NCBI RefSeq assembly: GCF_014697195.1
Contig: NZ_JACJRJ010000002.1
Location: forward strand, 1 to 64,000
Length of the DNA stretch: 64,000 nt
From: Cylindrospermum sp. FACHB-282
GTDB lineage: Bacteria > Cyanobacteriota > Cyanobacteriia > Cyanobacteriales > Nostocaceae
Direction of reading: 5' to 3'
Shown: in pieces, positions 9,066-17,754 of the stretch
How positions within the stretch are numbered: the first letter of the stretch is position 1
Layout of the letters: the number at the start of each line of letters is the position of its first letter
Translations under genes and position numbers: made by a program
The notes under the pieces: generated by a model
Database searches by the model: none
What the model was told of the DNA's origin: nothing
Seen by the model: only the letters and a program-made list of their open reading frames with translations

Positions 9066-10397
9066 ATGGAAGAGACGCTGAAAATTTTGGTTGTAGACGA
9101 TGACGAAGTAGACCGCATGGCAGTGCGTCGTGCCCTGACTAAAGCATGTGTTCGCATGGAATTGACTGAGGTAGGTGATGGCAATGATGCAATCTCTGCC
9201 CTAGAAAATCATAGCTATGACTGCGTTTTACTTGATGATTGCCTACTAGACCAAGATGGTTTAAACATAATCCACAAGCTGCGCTCTTCAGAAATCAAAG
9301 TTCCTGTAGTCATCTTGACAAATCAAGGAGATGAACAAATTGCTGTTGAATTGATGAAAGCAGGTGCTACAGACTATCTCTCTAAATCTAGGGTAACATC
9401 AGAAACTTTGGCACAAATTTTGCGAAATGCCATTCGGTTACATAGGGCAGAAATGAAAGCAGCTTTGGCAAATCAGCAACTCAGAGAAAGTCATGAGGAG
9501 TTGCTCCAGAAAAACCAAGAATTGGAAAAGCAACGGCAACAGATTCAGTTACAAAACTTGAAATTATTGGAGGCATCCCGGCTAAAGTCACAGTTCTTAG
9601 CAACCATATCTCACGAGTTGCGGACTCCAATGAATGCTATTATTGGTTTTTCGCAGATTTTATTGCGTCCCAAGTTTGGTCAACTGACGCATCAGCAAGC
9701 AGATATGGTAGAGCGGATTTTAAACAATAGTAAGCATTTGCTGATATTGCTCAATGAAGTTCTAGATTTTTCTAAATTGGAGGCAGAACAATTAGAGTTA
9801 AAGCCGGAAATTTTTGACCTGCCGAAGGTGATAAATACTACGGTAGGCGAAATACGTTCCCTAGCTGAAGCCAAAAAATTATCTTTACTAGTTCAAACAA
9901 ATTTGCAAAACACTTTAGTGTTTAATGACCCAGTGCGTGTCCGCCAGATTTTACTTAACCTACTCTCCAACGCAGTTAAGTTTACAGAGTCTGGGGGTAT
10001 TTGGGTTGAGGTTAAAGAAATTCCAAATCAAGTAATAATTATCGTTCGGGATACAGGAATTGGTATATCTCCGAGAGATTTCAAACATATTTTTGAAGCT
10101 TTTCGGCAAGTTGATCAGAGTACCACGCGTAAGTATCCCGGCACAGGCTTGGGTTTAGCAATTATTAATTCGCTTGTACGAATGATGGGGGGCAAGATAT
10201 TACTTGAAAGTCAATTGGGGGTAGGTTCAATGTTTAAGATTGAGTTGCCACGTCAAATCACATCACCGACTATAGCGGTCAGTACTCCGGCTTTAAACTT
10301 GGATGGTGACGAGATTTTTTATTCCGCGCAAAATTCTCATCAGTCTCCATCCCAATCTAGCAAAGCCCCAATAGGGTATCCCCATATCAAACTATAG
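9066..10397 (+). CDS. Hybrid histidine kinase: receiver - HisKA - HATPase
   Basis: 443 residues. The N-terminal receiver (about 5-120) has D11-D12, phosphoacceptor Asp57 and Lys107. A coiled coil (~130-172) links it to HisKA, with H-box FLATISHELRTPMNAI and phospho-His183, and to HATPase_c with N-box LLNLLSNAVKF and G-boxes DTGIGI and GTGLGLAI. There is no membrane segment, so this is a cytosolic kinase, presumably regulated through its own receiver. It lies 34 bp upstream of a second receiver-kinase in the same direction, so they are probably co-transcribed. The last ~60 residues are low-complexity and carry no domain I recognise. Signal unknown. Confidence 0.92.
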   Translation: MEETLKILVVDDDEVDRMAVRRALTKACVRMELTEVGDGNDAISALENHSYDCVLLDDCLLDQDGLNIIHKLRSSEIKVPVVILTNQGDEQIAVELMKAGATDYLSKSRVTSETLAQILRNAIRLHRAEMKAALANQQLRESHEELLQKNQELEKQRQQIQLQNLKLLEASRLKSQFLATISHELRTPMNAIIGFSQILLRPKFGQLTHQQADMVERILNNSKHLLILLNEVLDFSKLEAEQLELKPEIFDLPKVINTTVGEIRSLAEAKKLSLLVQTNLQNTLVFNDPVRVRQILLNLLSNAVKFTESGGIWVEVKEIPNQVIIIVRDTGIGISPRDFKHIFEAFRQVDQSTTRKYPGTGLGLAIINSLVRMMGGKILLESQLGVGSMFKIELPRQITSPTIAVSTPALNLDGDEIFYSAQNSHQSPSQSSKAPIGYPHIKL

Positions 10398-10431
10398 ATT
10401 ACTTTAAATTACTTCAAAAAGTTGATAAATC

Positions 10432-11556
10432 ATGTCTGTTGTGAAAAATTCTAAAATCGACCGTATCCTCGCCGTTGATGATACTAGAGATAATCTAATT
10501 TTAGTACAAACAATTTTAGAAAGTGAAGGCTATGAAATTGAGTTAGTAACAGACGGTGCAGCAGCTTTACAACAGGTACAACAATCTCCACCGGATTTGA
10601 TTTTGCTTGATGTGATGATGCCAGGGATGGATGGTTATGAAGTGACACGCCGAATTCGCAATAATCCCGATCTCAGCTATATTCCAATTTTGTTGATCAC
10701 TGCTTTTCATGAATCCAGCGTTGTTGAAGGCTTGGATGGTGGCGCCGACGATTTTATTCGTAAACCATTTGATACAGATGAATTGTTGGCAAGAGTGCGA
10801 TCGCTGCTGCGCCTAAAGCACAGTATTGACGAACAACAAAAGATGACACGCCAACGGGAAGACTTTGTATCCCGTCTGACTCATGATTTGCGAACACCCT
10901 TAGTAGCTGCCGATCGCATGCTTGCTTTATTTGAGCAGGAAACCTTCTGCAAGATTTCGCCGGAAATGAAACAAGCGATCGCTGTCATGATTCGCAGTAA
11001 CCAAAATTTGATGCAAATGGTCAATACCCTACTAGAAGTCTATCGCTTTGAGGCAGGGAAAAAAACCTTAAGTTGTGAAGACTGTAATTTACCCCAGATA
11101 GCTCAAGAGGTAATTAGTGAACTAACTCCTCTGGCAAATGAGAAAAGCTTGACTTTGAAAATAGATACCCATGAGTTAGACAAACTGGGGGATAATGCTG
11201 GTGTCGTCTTGGGTGATCACCTAGAACTGCGACGAGTCTTGAACAACTTAATCGGTAATGCCATCAAGTTTACAGACACAGGCGGCATAGAAGTCCGCAT
11301 TTTTGCAACCTCAGCCACTGCTACCAATAAAGATGGAGTCACAATTGAAGTTGCAGATACAGGTTATGGGATAGCTGCCGAAGACCAAGCAACAATTTTT
11401 GAGCGCTTTCGTCAAGGTAGAAATAAACGCTCAGGTAGTGGCTTGGGACTACATCTATCGCGCCGCATTGTAGAAGCACACGGTGGCACAATTGAAGTTA
11501 CCTCTGAATTAGGCAAAGGCAGCGTATTCACAGTGAAACTACCAAAGCACACTTGA
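10432..11556 (+). CDS. Hybrid histidine kinase: receiver - HisKA - HATPase (second copy type)
   Basis: 374 residues with the same order as the gene before it: receiver with phosphoacceptor Asp60 (LILLDVMMPGMDG) and Lys111, HisKA with phospho-His151 (FVSRLTHDLRTPL), and HATPase_c with N-box NNLIGNAIKF and G-boxes DTGYGI and GSGLGLHL. All catalytic motifs are intact and no membrane helix is seen. The H-box THDLRTP differs from the SHELRTP of the upstream kinase, so they are not a recent duplication. Spacing of 34 bp suggests an operon, perhaps a phosphorelay with the opposing CheY-like gene that ends 18 bp away. Confidence 0.92.
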   Translation: MSVVKNSKIDRILAVDDTRDNLILVQTILESEGYEIELVTDGAAALQQVQQSPPDLILLDVMMPGMDGYEVTRRIRNNPDLSYIPILLITAFHESSVVEGLDGGADDFIRKPFDTDELLARVRSLLRLKHSIDEQQKMTRQREDFVSRLTHDLRTPLVAADRMLALFEQETFCKISPEMKQAIAVMIRSNQNLMQMVNTLLEVYRFEAGKKTLSCEDCNLPQIAQEVISELTPLANEKSLTLKIDTHELDKLGDNAGVVLGDHLELRRVLNNLIGNAIKFTDTGGIEVRIFATSATATNKDGVTIEVADTGYGIAAEDQATIFERFRQGRNKRSGSGLGLHLSRRIVEAHGGTIEVTSELGKGSVFTVKLPKHT

Positions 11557-11574
11557 ATTTTGCTCCTGAGGGGG

Positions 11575-12009
11575 TTATTCCTTACACACCTCAAAAGCCA
11601 AGTGTGGATGGAATTTCCCGTCAAGCAAACGGCAAATAATCGCCTCTAAATCCTCAATCATGTAGGGTTTGCTAATGTAGTCATTAAAACCCGCTCTGAG
11701 GATACGTTCCTGATGTTCTCTACCAGCTAAAGCCGTAACTGCTACCACTGGAATGTCCCTAGTTAGAGGTTCTCGCTTCAAATAACGCACAATTTCCAGA
11801 CCACTGAGACCTGGCAACAAAATATCCAACAAGATCAGGTCTGGCTGATACTCTTTCGCCACTGGTATAGTCATAGAACTATCAGTTTGACAAATGAATC
11901 TACAACCAAGTGACTCAAGGGTATAACTAATCAGCAGTAGACTATCATCATGATCTTCTACTGCCAAAACCAAAGGCCACTGAGAGTTGTGCTTCTTTTC
12001 ATCACTCAT
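11575..12009 (-). CDS. CheY-like single-domain response regulator
   Basis: About 144 residues, receiver domain only: acidic pocket E18-D19, phosphoacceptor Asp62 (LILLDILLPGLSG), Thr in VVAVTALAG and Lys in YISKPYM. With no output domain it probably works as a phosphorelay shuttle or through protein contacts. An in-frame ATG 21 bp further upstream (12030) is possible; the internal MSDEKK start is chosen because it directly precedes the conserved fold. It is convergent with the second receiver-kinase, with an 18-bp gap. Confidence 0.88.
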   Translation of the reverse strand: MSDEKKHNSQWPLVLAVEDHDDSLLLISYTLESLGCRFICQTDSSMTIPVAKEYQPDLILLDILLPGLSGLEIVRYLKREPLTRDIPVVAVTALAGREHQERILRAGFNDYISKPYMIEDLEAIICRLLDGKFHPHLAFEVCKE

Positions 12010-12625
12010 GAATGAATGTGTCAGATACATCTCTTCTCCAGAAGATTCAATTGGGATTCATCGTCTTTCTTATGAGAACAGACGAGACATCCCGCAAGCG
12101 ATTTGATAGCGCTCATTCAGGGTTGACTCGTGTTTCGCTTTCACCGGGTTAATAATCTTTCTTCAATCCTTAGCTACTTAAAAAAAGGCAAGAAAACCTC
12201 AATCTTAATGGGGTAAGCAGACACATCTTGATTATACGCAAAATTAAAGAAAGTTTTCTCCATAACTTTACTATAACTTTATATAGAAAATATAAATACT
12301 AATTTACATAAATTACAACATTAGTTTCCTTGTAGCCACATTTTATTTAAGTACTTAACTAATACTTAAAAATACCTAGTAAATAATTTTATGACTTGTG
12401 GTACTTATTCACAATAGAGTAAAAAATTTGCCTAGATGATCGACAGCAATGTAGTATGCCAGCATCACTAAACAAAATATTACATTGCTCAATCAGATTA
12501 CTTATCCACACATAGACTAATCCATAATTAAGGTGATCAAAATTTGCCACAACAAGATTACTCTGAGGATTTTTCACTCTCAACTCAAAACTTGCACATT
12601 CGAGGCAAAATAGTAGCAATATCGG
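12010..12625. other. AT-rich gap without an intact gene
   Basis: About 600 bp. The left part should hold the CheY-like gene promoter. The right part leads into an EF-Ts gene relic. I see no other supported gene. Confidence 0.4.
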
Positions 12626-12745
12626 CACAAACAAGTAGTTAAACAACTGCGTAACAAAACAGGCGCTGGGATGATCAATTATAAACAAGCGCTGAAAGAA
12701 ACGAATGGTGACATTAGCAAACCGATCTTTGTTTTTCTTCCTTGA
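12626..12745 (+). pseudogene. Fossil of an elongation factor Ts N-terminal domain (tsf remnant)
   Basis: On the + strand the frame reads VVKQLRNKTGAGMINYKQAL then KETNGDISK before drifting into nonsense and a TGA at 12743. This is the EF-Ts N-terminal UBA-like domain (family pattern: ELRxKTGAGMMDCKKALKE..GD). Just upstream, ISAQ appears in a different frame (from 12620), so the true beginning of the domain is present but frameshifted. There is no start codon in frame and nothing of the rest of EF-Ts follows. It is a degraded, partial copy; the functional tsf must be elsewhere. Confidence 0.7.
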
Positions 12746-12796
12746 GAACGGGAGCAACCTTTGCCGTAGCCTACCGTACGGCGCTCTGCATCTACG

Positions 12797-12898
12797 TCAC
12801 AACTCCTGCTCTTCTTCGTAAAGCCAAAGTTCTGCCACAAGCGATAAACCAATCAGCCACATAAAAACTAAAATCGAAAACCAAACTATTACCATCAT
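12797..12898 (-). CDS. Possible small single-span membrane protein (33 residues)
   Basis: An ORF too short for usual gene calling. It starts with two ATG codons (12898 and 12895), continues with a hydrophobic helix (VIVWFSILVFMWLIGLSLVA), and ends in an acidic tail (YEEEQEL). The hydrophobic-then-acidic layout is typical of real one-helix small membrane proteins. No good Shine-Dalgarno is visible, and I do not recognise a family. Conservation in related genomes would decide. Confidence 0.35.
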   Translation of the reverse strand: MMVIVWFSILVFMWLIGLSLVAELWLYEEEQEL

Positions 12899-13101
12899 GA
12901 CTAATAAATCCCTGATTTTAGCCAAGAGACATCTTTAACTTATCAACAATTTGATATAGTGAGAGGTACTTGCAACAAAGTGTATAATAAATTATTTTTT
13001 CGCTCTGCGCTCTTTGCCTCCTTTGCAGTACGTCAAAAAAAATTATCTTCACCACACAGATATGATTCCTATTTATCCCTGATTTCCAAAAACATAAAAA
13101 A

Positions 13102-13126
13102 CCTAGTTGCTATAACAGCAACTAGG
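13102..13126 (-). terminator. Rho-independent terminator of hspA
   Basis: CCTAGTTGCT (13102-13111) pairs with AGCAACTAGG (13117-13126) around a 5-nt loop. On the minus strand it is followed by TTTTTTATGTTTTT. It lies ~70 bp after the hsp20 stop. Confidence 0.8.
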
Positions 13127-13197
13127 CTAATATTTAGCTTAAACTACCACACAATTGCTGCTTTAATCAGAGCTAATAATTAGCTCTACACAACCAA

Positions 13198-13647
13198 TTA
13201 AGCAGTAGTTTTTTCTAAATTAACCTTAACAACCTTGAGTTTTTCTTCCTCAAGTTTCGGCAGTATTAAATTTAGGATGCCATCTTTATATTCTGCCGTA
13301 ACTTTAGTGTTTTGGATTTGAGATGGCAAAGGAATCAACCGCTGGAACTTACCATAATGAAATTCGGTCTTTGTAATACCTTTTTCCTCAGTTTTGCTTT
13401 CTTGCTTACGCTCACCGCTGACATAAACGGCTTTTTCTGTAACTTGTATATCCAGGTCTTTAGACTCAATTCCTGGTAGCTCTAACTTCAGATGAATCGC
13501 CTCTTCAGTTTCTTGCAACTCAGCCGCAGGAACCTTGACTAAACCTTTTTCAATCAATCCAGATGGAACTCTAGTATCTTCAAACAAGCGGTCGATTTGA
13601 CGTTGGAGAGTGCTAAATTCTTGCCAAGGGTTGTAACGAACTAACAT
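13198..13647 (-). CDS. hspA: Hsp20 / alpha-crystallin-type small heat-shock protein
   Basis: 149 residues, the normal length for cyanobacterial HspA (Hsp17-type). An N-terminal arm beginning MLVRYNPWQEF precedes the alpha-crystallin domain (about 40-140), with the conserved LPGIESKDLDIQV and the beta-strand end EYKDGILNLILPK. The C-terminal tail keeps a V-x-V version of the IxI anchoring motif (KVVKVNL). It is an ATP-independent holdase that protects thylakoids and soluble proteins in heat and oxidative stress. It is a single gene ending in a clear terminator. I could not identify a CIRCE element upstream. Confidence 0.95.
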   Translation of the reverse strand: MLVRYNPWQEFSTLQRQIDRLFEDTRVPSGLIEKGLVKVPAAELQETEEAIHLKLELPGIESKDLDIQVTEKAVYVSGERKQESKTEEKGITKTEFHYGKFQRLIPLPSQIQNTKVTAEYKDGILNLILPKLEEEKLKVVKVNLEKTTA

Positions 13648-14162
13648 ATTGGTTTATTCCTTCTGTGAGTAATATGTTTGGTGAACCAATCGCCGGAATC
13701 AAATCCTTGATTTGTTCTCATATTATTGAGAAATTAAAATGCTGTAAATTCGGTTTTTATCACCAGGCTAATGATGATTCCCGAACCCTAATAATAGGTG
13801 TGGAAAGCTGCAATATTAGTGGTTCGGTAAACCCGATAAATGCTGACTTGACTGTGGGCACTAGAAAAGGAATCTTGCCTAAATACTGACTGTTCTTAAT
13901 TTGAAGGAAGTCAAATTTTGCATCACTCAGCTTGTGAAAGGGTTAAGTAGGTTGGTGTAAATAATTCAAGGTTGGTAGTGAGGGCTAAAGCCCTCTCTAT
14001 CTCTTGTGGTCAACGCTACGCGGTAAGCGCAGCTATGCCCGCTTTCTCTTTACAACGTAGGGCTGAACCCCTTACTACGAAATAATTTCAATATTTTTCA
14101 CCTTAATTAACATAGTTTTATTTCTTTTCGCCTACTTACTTAGCTGGTATCTGCTTTGTTGT
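13648..14162. repeat. Intergenic region with palindromic dispersed repeats
   Basis: The left end is the hspA promoter region. At about 13972-14085 there is a compound repeat: TAGTGAGGGCTAAAGCCCT, a GCTACGCGGTAAGCGC palindrome, then CGTAGGGCTGAACCCCTTACTACG closing the outer inverted repeat. Relatives of the outer arms occur at 24003, 32419 and 34014. No gene is supported. Confidence 0.6.
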
Positions 14163-14367
14163 TTACCCTTGACGCAGCTGTTCTTGTGTATTATCCTGTA
14201 CTACAGGAGCTAGAGTGAAATCAGACGCTTTGCTGATTATTTACTGCCTGTCCTGCTTTAGTCTTCAAAATTTTCAACCCAGCAGCGAGATAATATGTAA
14301 ATTTATGTAATACAGCTAAAGCTGAGTCAGAAGATTCTGACTGGCTGTCTTCTTCAAATTTAGCCAC
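14163..14367 (-). pseudogene. Small ORF of unknown function, apparently frameshifted
   Basis: A GTG start at 14367 lies about 8 nt downstream of TGAGGA. The frame reads about 48 residues (ending KAGQAVNNQQSV, stop at 14221), with a plausible amphipathic middle (LHKFTYYLAAGLKILKTKAG). Directly at that stop a neighbouring frame continues ASDFTLAPVVQDNTQEQLRQ and ends at 14163. Both halves have normal protein composition, so I infer one ~67-residue gene with a 1-nt shift, either a real mutation or a sequencing error. Family not recognised. Confidence 0.35.
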
Positions 14368-14572
14368 TTGTGTGTCCTCAGAGTTCAGAGATCGAGACTA
14401 GCCTACATACACAGCAAGGACTGTGTAATAACTCACCAGCGGAATCCCTGCCAAATAATGAACGCTTTACCCTGGCAACTTGCACGCAAGTAGTTTATAG
14501 TTACGATCAAACTTTTTCACAAGCTCCTGCGTTAGAACAGAATAAATCAACTATTGCTGCACAACCGAAAAT

Positions 14573-15775
14573 ATGGAATTTGATTATTTTAGAAATAATG
14601 AAGGCAATCCCGCAAATAATAACCGTCAAAGCTTGCTGGCTAGCGGTTGGCGTCCGTTTCAGCGCGATTTTGATTGGGGCTTTTTCTGGCAAATTCTATC
14701 TCATGATACCCAAGAATTAGGCCAAAAAAGTATTAACCTAGCAAGTTATTATGCTGATGCTTTAGGAAGAAAAGATTATTCTTGGTTTGCAAATATATTA
14801 AATGTAGCTTCAGATTATACCCGTGGCGAGTTTCAAAAGTTTTGGAATTACATTACACCAGAACCTTTGATGCCAGATCAACGCTACAAAGACGTTTTGA
14901 GTACAGAAACGCCTATCTTGCAATTTGTCAGCCGCAGCAGCATTCCTATTGATTATGTTCTAAATAGACTGCAAGAAATTACTGTCTTGCGAGTTTTAAA
15001 TTTGTTGGGAAGTCCTGATATTATTACCCAGTATTACTTAGAAAGAGATTTTTATTTTCCTGTAGAGAAATTTGTTAACTGGGAACGCCTAGAAGTTGTT
15101 AATACTGTTTATGCTTACTGGATAAAATACGACCTTTGGCTACAAATTGACCCTTATGATCGTGGACGACGGCAATATACTTTACTGTCGCAAAATCTTG
15201 CGCCATTAATTAACAAAGCGACTTATGACTTAGCAGTGATGCTGAGTGGATATCAAAGTCGTGTAGGCAAGGTTCACAGTCAGTTTCCTATTCGCACATT
15301 TCCGGCAGATATTCAAAATTTTACTGACTCGGTACAGCAGGCAATTCTCAACCAAAATCAATTAGCGGTTGTGGTACATGGAGAACCGGGTACAGGTAAA
15401 ACGGCATGGACACAGGCAGTCGCGAAAGAAATTCTTGTAGCTTTAGGGTATGTAATTTTTATTCTCGATCATGATGCGATTGAAAATTTTGTCCCACCGA
15501 CTTATTTAGAGCGGATTTGTATTGTCATTAATGAAGCTGATAATTTAGCTCAAAATCGCGCTTCGGAAGTAGCACAATACAATAACAAAACAGAACATAT
15601 TTTGGCTTTGCTTGATGGTACTTTGTACCAGAGTGTAATTGATGAATCTGGCATTCAGATGAAGCAGCGGTTGGTGATATTAATGACTTGTAATACTACT
15701 GAAAGATTAGATCCAGCGATGTTACGCAAGGGTAGAGTGGATTTAATGTATGAGTTTACGCAACGCTATGTCTGA
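14573..15775 (+). CDS. AAA-type ATPase with unusual Walker B (Asn in place of Asp)
   Basis: 400 residues. The N-terminal ~260 residues have no domain I recognise. The C-terminal AAA module has Walker A GEPGTGKT (~268-275), sensor-1 in LMTCNTTERLDP and LRKGRVD with a likely Arg finger, a BCS1/FtsH-like arrangement. Walker B reads ICIVINEAD: Asn320 replaces the Mg-coordinating Asp, while the catalytic Glu is kept. An in-frame stop lies ~27 bp upstream of the ATG, so the start is constrained. Function unknown; it could be a remodelling or unfolding ATPase. It is monocistronic. Confidence 0.75.
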   Translation: MEFDYFRNNEGNPANNNRQSLLASGWRPFQRDFDWGFFWQILSHDTQELGQKSINLASYYADALGRKDYSWFANILNVASDYTRGEFQKFWNYITPEPLMPDQRYKDVLSTETPILQFVSRSSIPIDYVLNRLQEITVLRVLNLLGSPDIITQYYLERDFYFPVEKFVNWERLEVVNTVYAYWIKYDLWLQIDPYDRGRRQYTLLSQNLAPLINKATYDLAVMLSGYQSRVGKVHSQFPIRTFPADIQNFTDSVQQAILNQNQLAVVVHGEPGTGKTAWTQAVAKEILVALGYVIFILDHDAIENFVPPTYLERICIVINEADNLAQNRASEVAQYNNKTEHILALLDGTLYQSVIDESGIQMKQRLVILMTCNTTERLDPAMLRKGRVDLMYEFTQRYV

Positions 15776-16366
15776 ACCATAAAATCCGAAAAAATGGGAA
15801 ACCTATTGTAGATTGTAGGGTGCGTCAGATGTCGAAAATCTGTTGATTGTTACCGAATTATCGAGTCTGACGCACCCTACAAAGCCGCTAGAAACGTTAT
15901 GCCCCCACAGTTGAGAAAACCGCTACTCGCATCTGTGGTGTTTTGGAAGTAATAGAAGTAATAGAACAATTAAACCTTTAAAGCTTTATTCAATTGCTCT
16001 ACCTTTAGGGTGATTTTCTGATTAATTCAGATTTCAGCAGCTTCAGTCTACAGGTTGATTCAATTATTCTCTTCTTCCAAGTAAAATCCAAATAGAAAAA
16101 ATGCGCGAATTTTAAAATGGAGAAGAACAATGTCAATCCCCATATTTTAATGGAATTGAATAATTAATGGGATTTCGCTCATTAACTGTTCCTGATTAGA
16201 TATGTAGAAGAAAGACAAAGATATTTTCTTCTTCAGCAAGTTCAGCATTTAAGAACTTTAAAATAGAAGCTGATTTAGCTAGTCAATTTGACTATCTAAA
16301 AATATAAATATGCTTCTATTATTAGAAGTTCTACATAGTTAACAACGTTGTTATCGAGGATTTCAC
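15776..16366. other. 590-bp gap holding a 66-bp palindromic element
   Basis: It contains the MITE-like repeat at 15815-15880 and the promoter region of the following secreted-protein gene. No coding sequence is supported. Confidence 0.5.
15815..15880 (+). repeat. 66-bp MITE-like element, copy 1
   Basis: Perfect 15-bp terminal inverted repeats: GTAGGGTGCGTCAGA (15815-15829) and TCTGACGCACCCTAC (15866-15880), with a 36-bp core. The same 66-bp element recurs at 39376-39441 (opposite orientation) and 45831-45896. Confidence 0.9.
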
Positions 16367-16726
16367 ATGAAGTTGATTAATTTTGCTTTATCTATCTTGC
16401 ATCCAGTACGTTTTGTAATTGTGGCTGTTACCTGTACTTTTATCTTTTTATCTACGGCTTTTCCCGCTTTTGCAATTAGCAGCTATCAAAGTGACCCGAC
16501 TGAAGGGACTACCCAATTACTGGAAACTCAACGCAGAACTGATGAAGTAGCTAAATCGGCACCCCCAACACTGAAAGAGGTGCAAGAGAAATCTAATAAG
16601 GGGCTGAATGAAGTTCAGGGAGATGCTGATATTAACAAAATGAAACGTCCTGAAAATTCACAAAATGCAACTTCAGTCAAAGAGGAAGTAGAAAATTTTC
16701 TAGAAAAAGTTACTGGTGACAAGTAA
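16367..16726 (+). CDS. Small secreted stress-type protein of unknown function
   Basis: 119 residues. A signal peptide is clear (hydrophobic VIVAVTCTFIFLSTA, cleavage after FPAFA near residue 36). The mature part is hydrophilic, with KEVQEKSNKGLNEVQGDADI and a charged C terminus (EEVENFLEKVTGDK). It resembles proteins labelled low-temperature-induced in Nostocales, but I hold that label only loosely. It is followed by a strong hairpin and then by dps, so the context is stress-related. It is exported to the periplasm or thylakoid lumen. Confidence 0.65.
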   Translation: MKLINFALSILHPVRFVIVAVTCTFIFLSTAFPAFAISSYQSDPTEGTTQLLETQRRTDEVAKSAPPTLKEVQEKSNKGLNEVQGDADINKMKRPENSQNATSVKEEVENFLEKVTGDK

Positions 16727-16748
16727 GCAGTATTAATACTTTGATCAT

Positions 16749-16780
16749 CATGGGTAATTATGGACAAGCAATTACCCATG
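16749..16780 (+). terminator. Terminator-like hairpin after the secreted-protein gene
   Basis: CATGGGTAATT (16749-16759) pairs with AATTACCCATG (16770-16780) around a 10-nt loop, 22 bp after the stop. A short T-containing run follows (TTGTTTTG), so termination is plausible. Confidence 0.55.
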
Positions 16781-17110
16781 ATTAATTGTTTTGATGGAAT
16801 TGTGAGTAGTTTTATGAACTGTGATTTACATAGTTTAATTTTTGGTACATATATATCTTAAGGAGTAGACTTCGACGAAAAGTCATTTTGAGAAAATCTA
16901 GTATAACAATTTCGTATTGCGCCAGAAGTCTAGGGATGACAATCAAGAGAATCAAGAGATATTTTTCAGTTTAATTGAGTACTTATTAAAATGCAAGGAT
17001 GAGTATCATCGTATTGATAAATATCATTTATATTCTCTTTCTTTGGGTTGATGTTGATCATACCGAGAATCTGTGAACTTATAAATAAGTGCTTTTAGGG
17101 ATATAAAATA
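16781..17110. other. Upstream region of dps
   Basis: 330 bp, AT-rich, expected to hold the dps promoter. No ORF or repeat is supported, and no regulator site could be named with confidence. Confidence 0.4.
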
Positions 17111-17650
17111 ATGCCTACAATCAACATTGGTTTGACAGAAGAACAGCGTGAAGGTGTGATTAATCTGTTGAATGGAGATTTAGCTGATGCTTATGTACTG
17201 TTAGTAAAGACCAAAAAGTATCATTGGGATGTTGTCGGGCCACAGTTCCGCACTCTGCATGAGCTTTGGGAAGAACACTACGAAAAGCTGACTGAAAATA
17301 TTGATGCATTGGCAGAGCGGACTCGTGCTTTGGGCGGTTATCCAGTTGGCACCATGGAGGGATTTCTAAATATTGCTACCCTCAAGGAACATGCTGGTAA
17401 TATTCCCACAGCTACAGGGATGGTGGCTCAACTGGTGGAAGATCACGAGCAAGTTGTTCGCAATTTAAGGGAGCATGTGAATCAGTGTAGTGAAGTGTTC
17501 CATGATCAGGGAACTGCTGACTTTTTGACTGGACTAATGGAAGAACATGAAGAAATAGCTTGGATGCTGCGCTCATTTATTGAAGGGCAGGCACTGGAAC
17601 CAGATCATAAAGAGCCGACAGAAGCGGCTAAAACTCCAGTAGGTGTGTAG
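17111..17650 (+). CDS. dps: Dps-family ferritin-like DNA/iron protection protein
   Basis: 179 residues, four-helix bundle. The inter-subunit ferroxidase ligands align fully with E. coli Dps: His38 and His50 on one side, and Glu54 (for Asp67), Asp65 and Glu69 on the other, all within HWDVVGPQFRTLHELWEE and the following helix. It should form a dodecamer that oxidises Fe(II) with hydrogen peroxide and stores iron. The C-terminal tail is acidic rather than Lys-rich, so DNA binding by the tail is unlikely. Nostocales have several Dps paralogs; which one this is needs phylogeny. The GSP17M/ChaB-type gene follows ~100 bp later in the same direction. Confidence 0.92.
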   Translation: MPTINIGLTEEQREGVINLLNGDLADAYVLLVKTKKYHWDVVGPQFRTLHELWEEHYEKLTENIDALAERTRALGGYPVGTMEGFLNIATLKEHAGNIPTATGMVAQLVEDHEQVVRNLREHVNQCSEVFHDQGTADFLTGLMEEHEEIAWMLRSFIEGQALEPDHKEPTEAAKTPVGV

Positions 17651-17754
17651 TCCAGCGCCTAAGTTGAGGAAGGCAGTATGCAGAAGGTTTGAATCTCACT
17701 GCATTCGCTGCTTTTATCTGTCCATTGCAAAGACGAGATACAAGGAGTATACAA

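Noticed and set aside
12389-12757. A 122-residue open frame on the minus strand
   Set aside because: It runs antisense across the EF-Ts relic and has an implausible mix of hydrophobic and Cys/His-rich sequence with no family; it is a chance open frame.
13665-13889. A 74-residue frame upstream of hspA
   Set aside because: It lies in the hspA promoter region, has no ribosome-binding site or family, and is likely chance.
14370-14720. A 116-residue frame overlapping the start of the AAA ATPase gene
   Set aside because: It overlaps the AAA frame by 150 bp, and its second half is simply the AAA coding sequence in another frame. No independent support.
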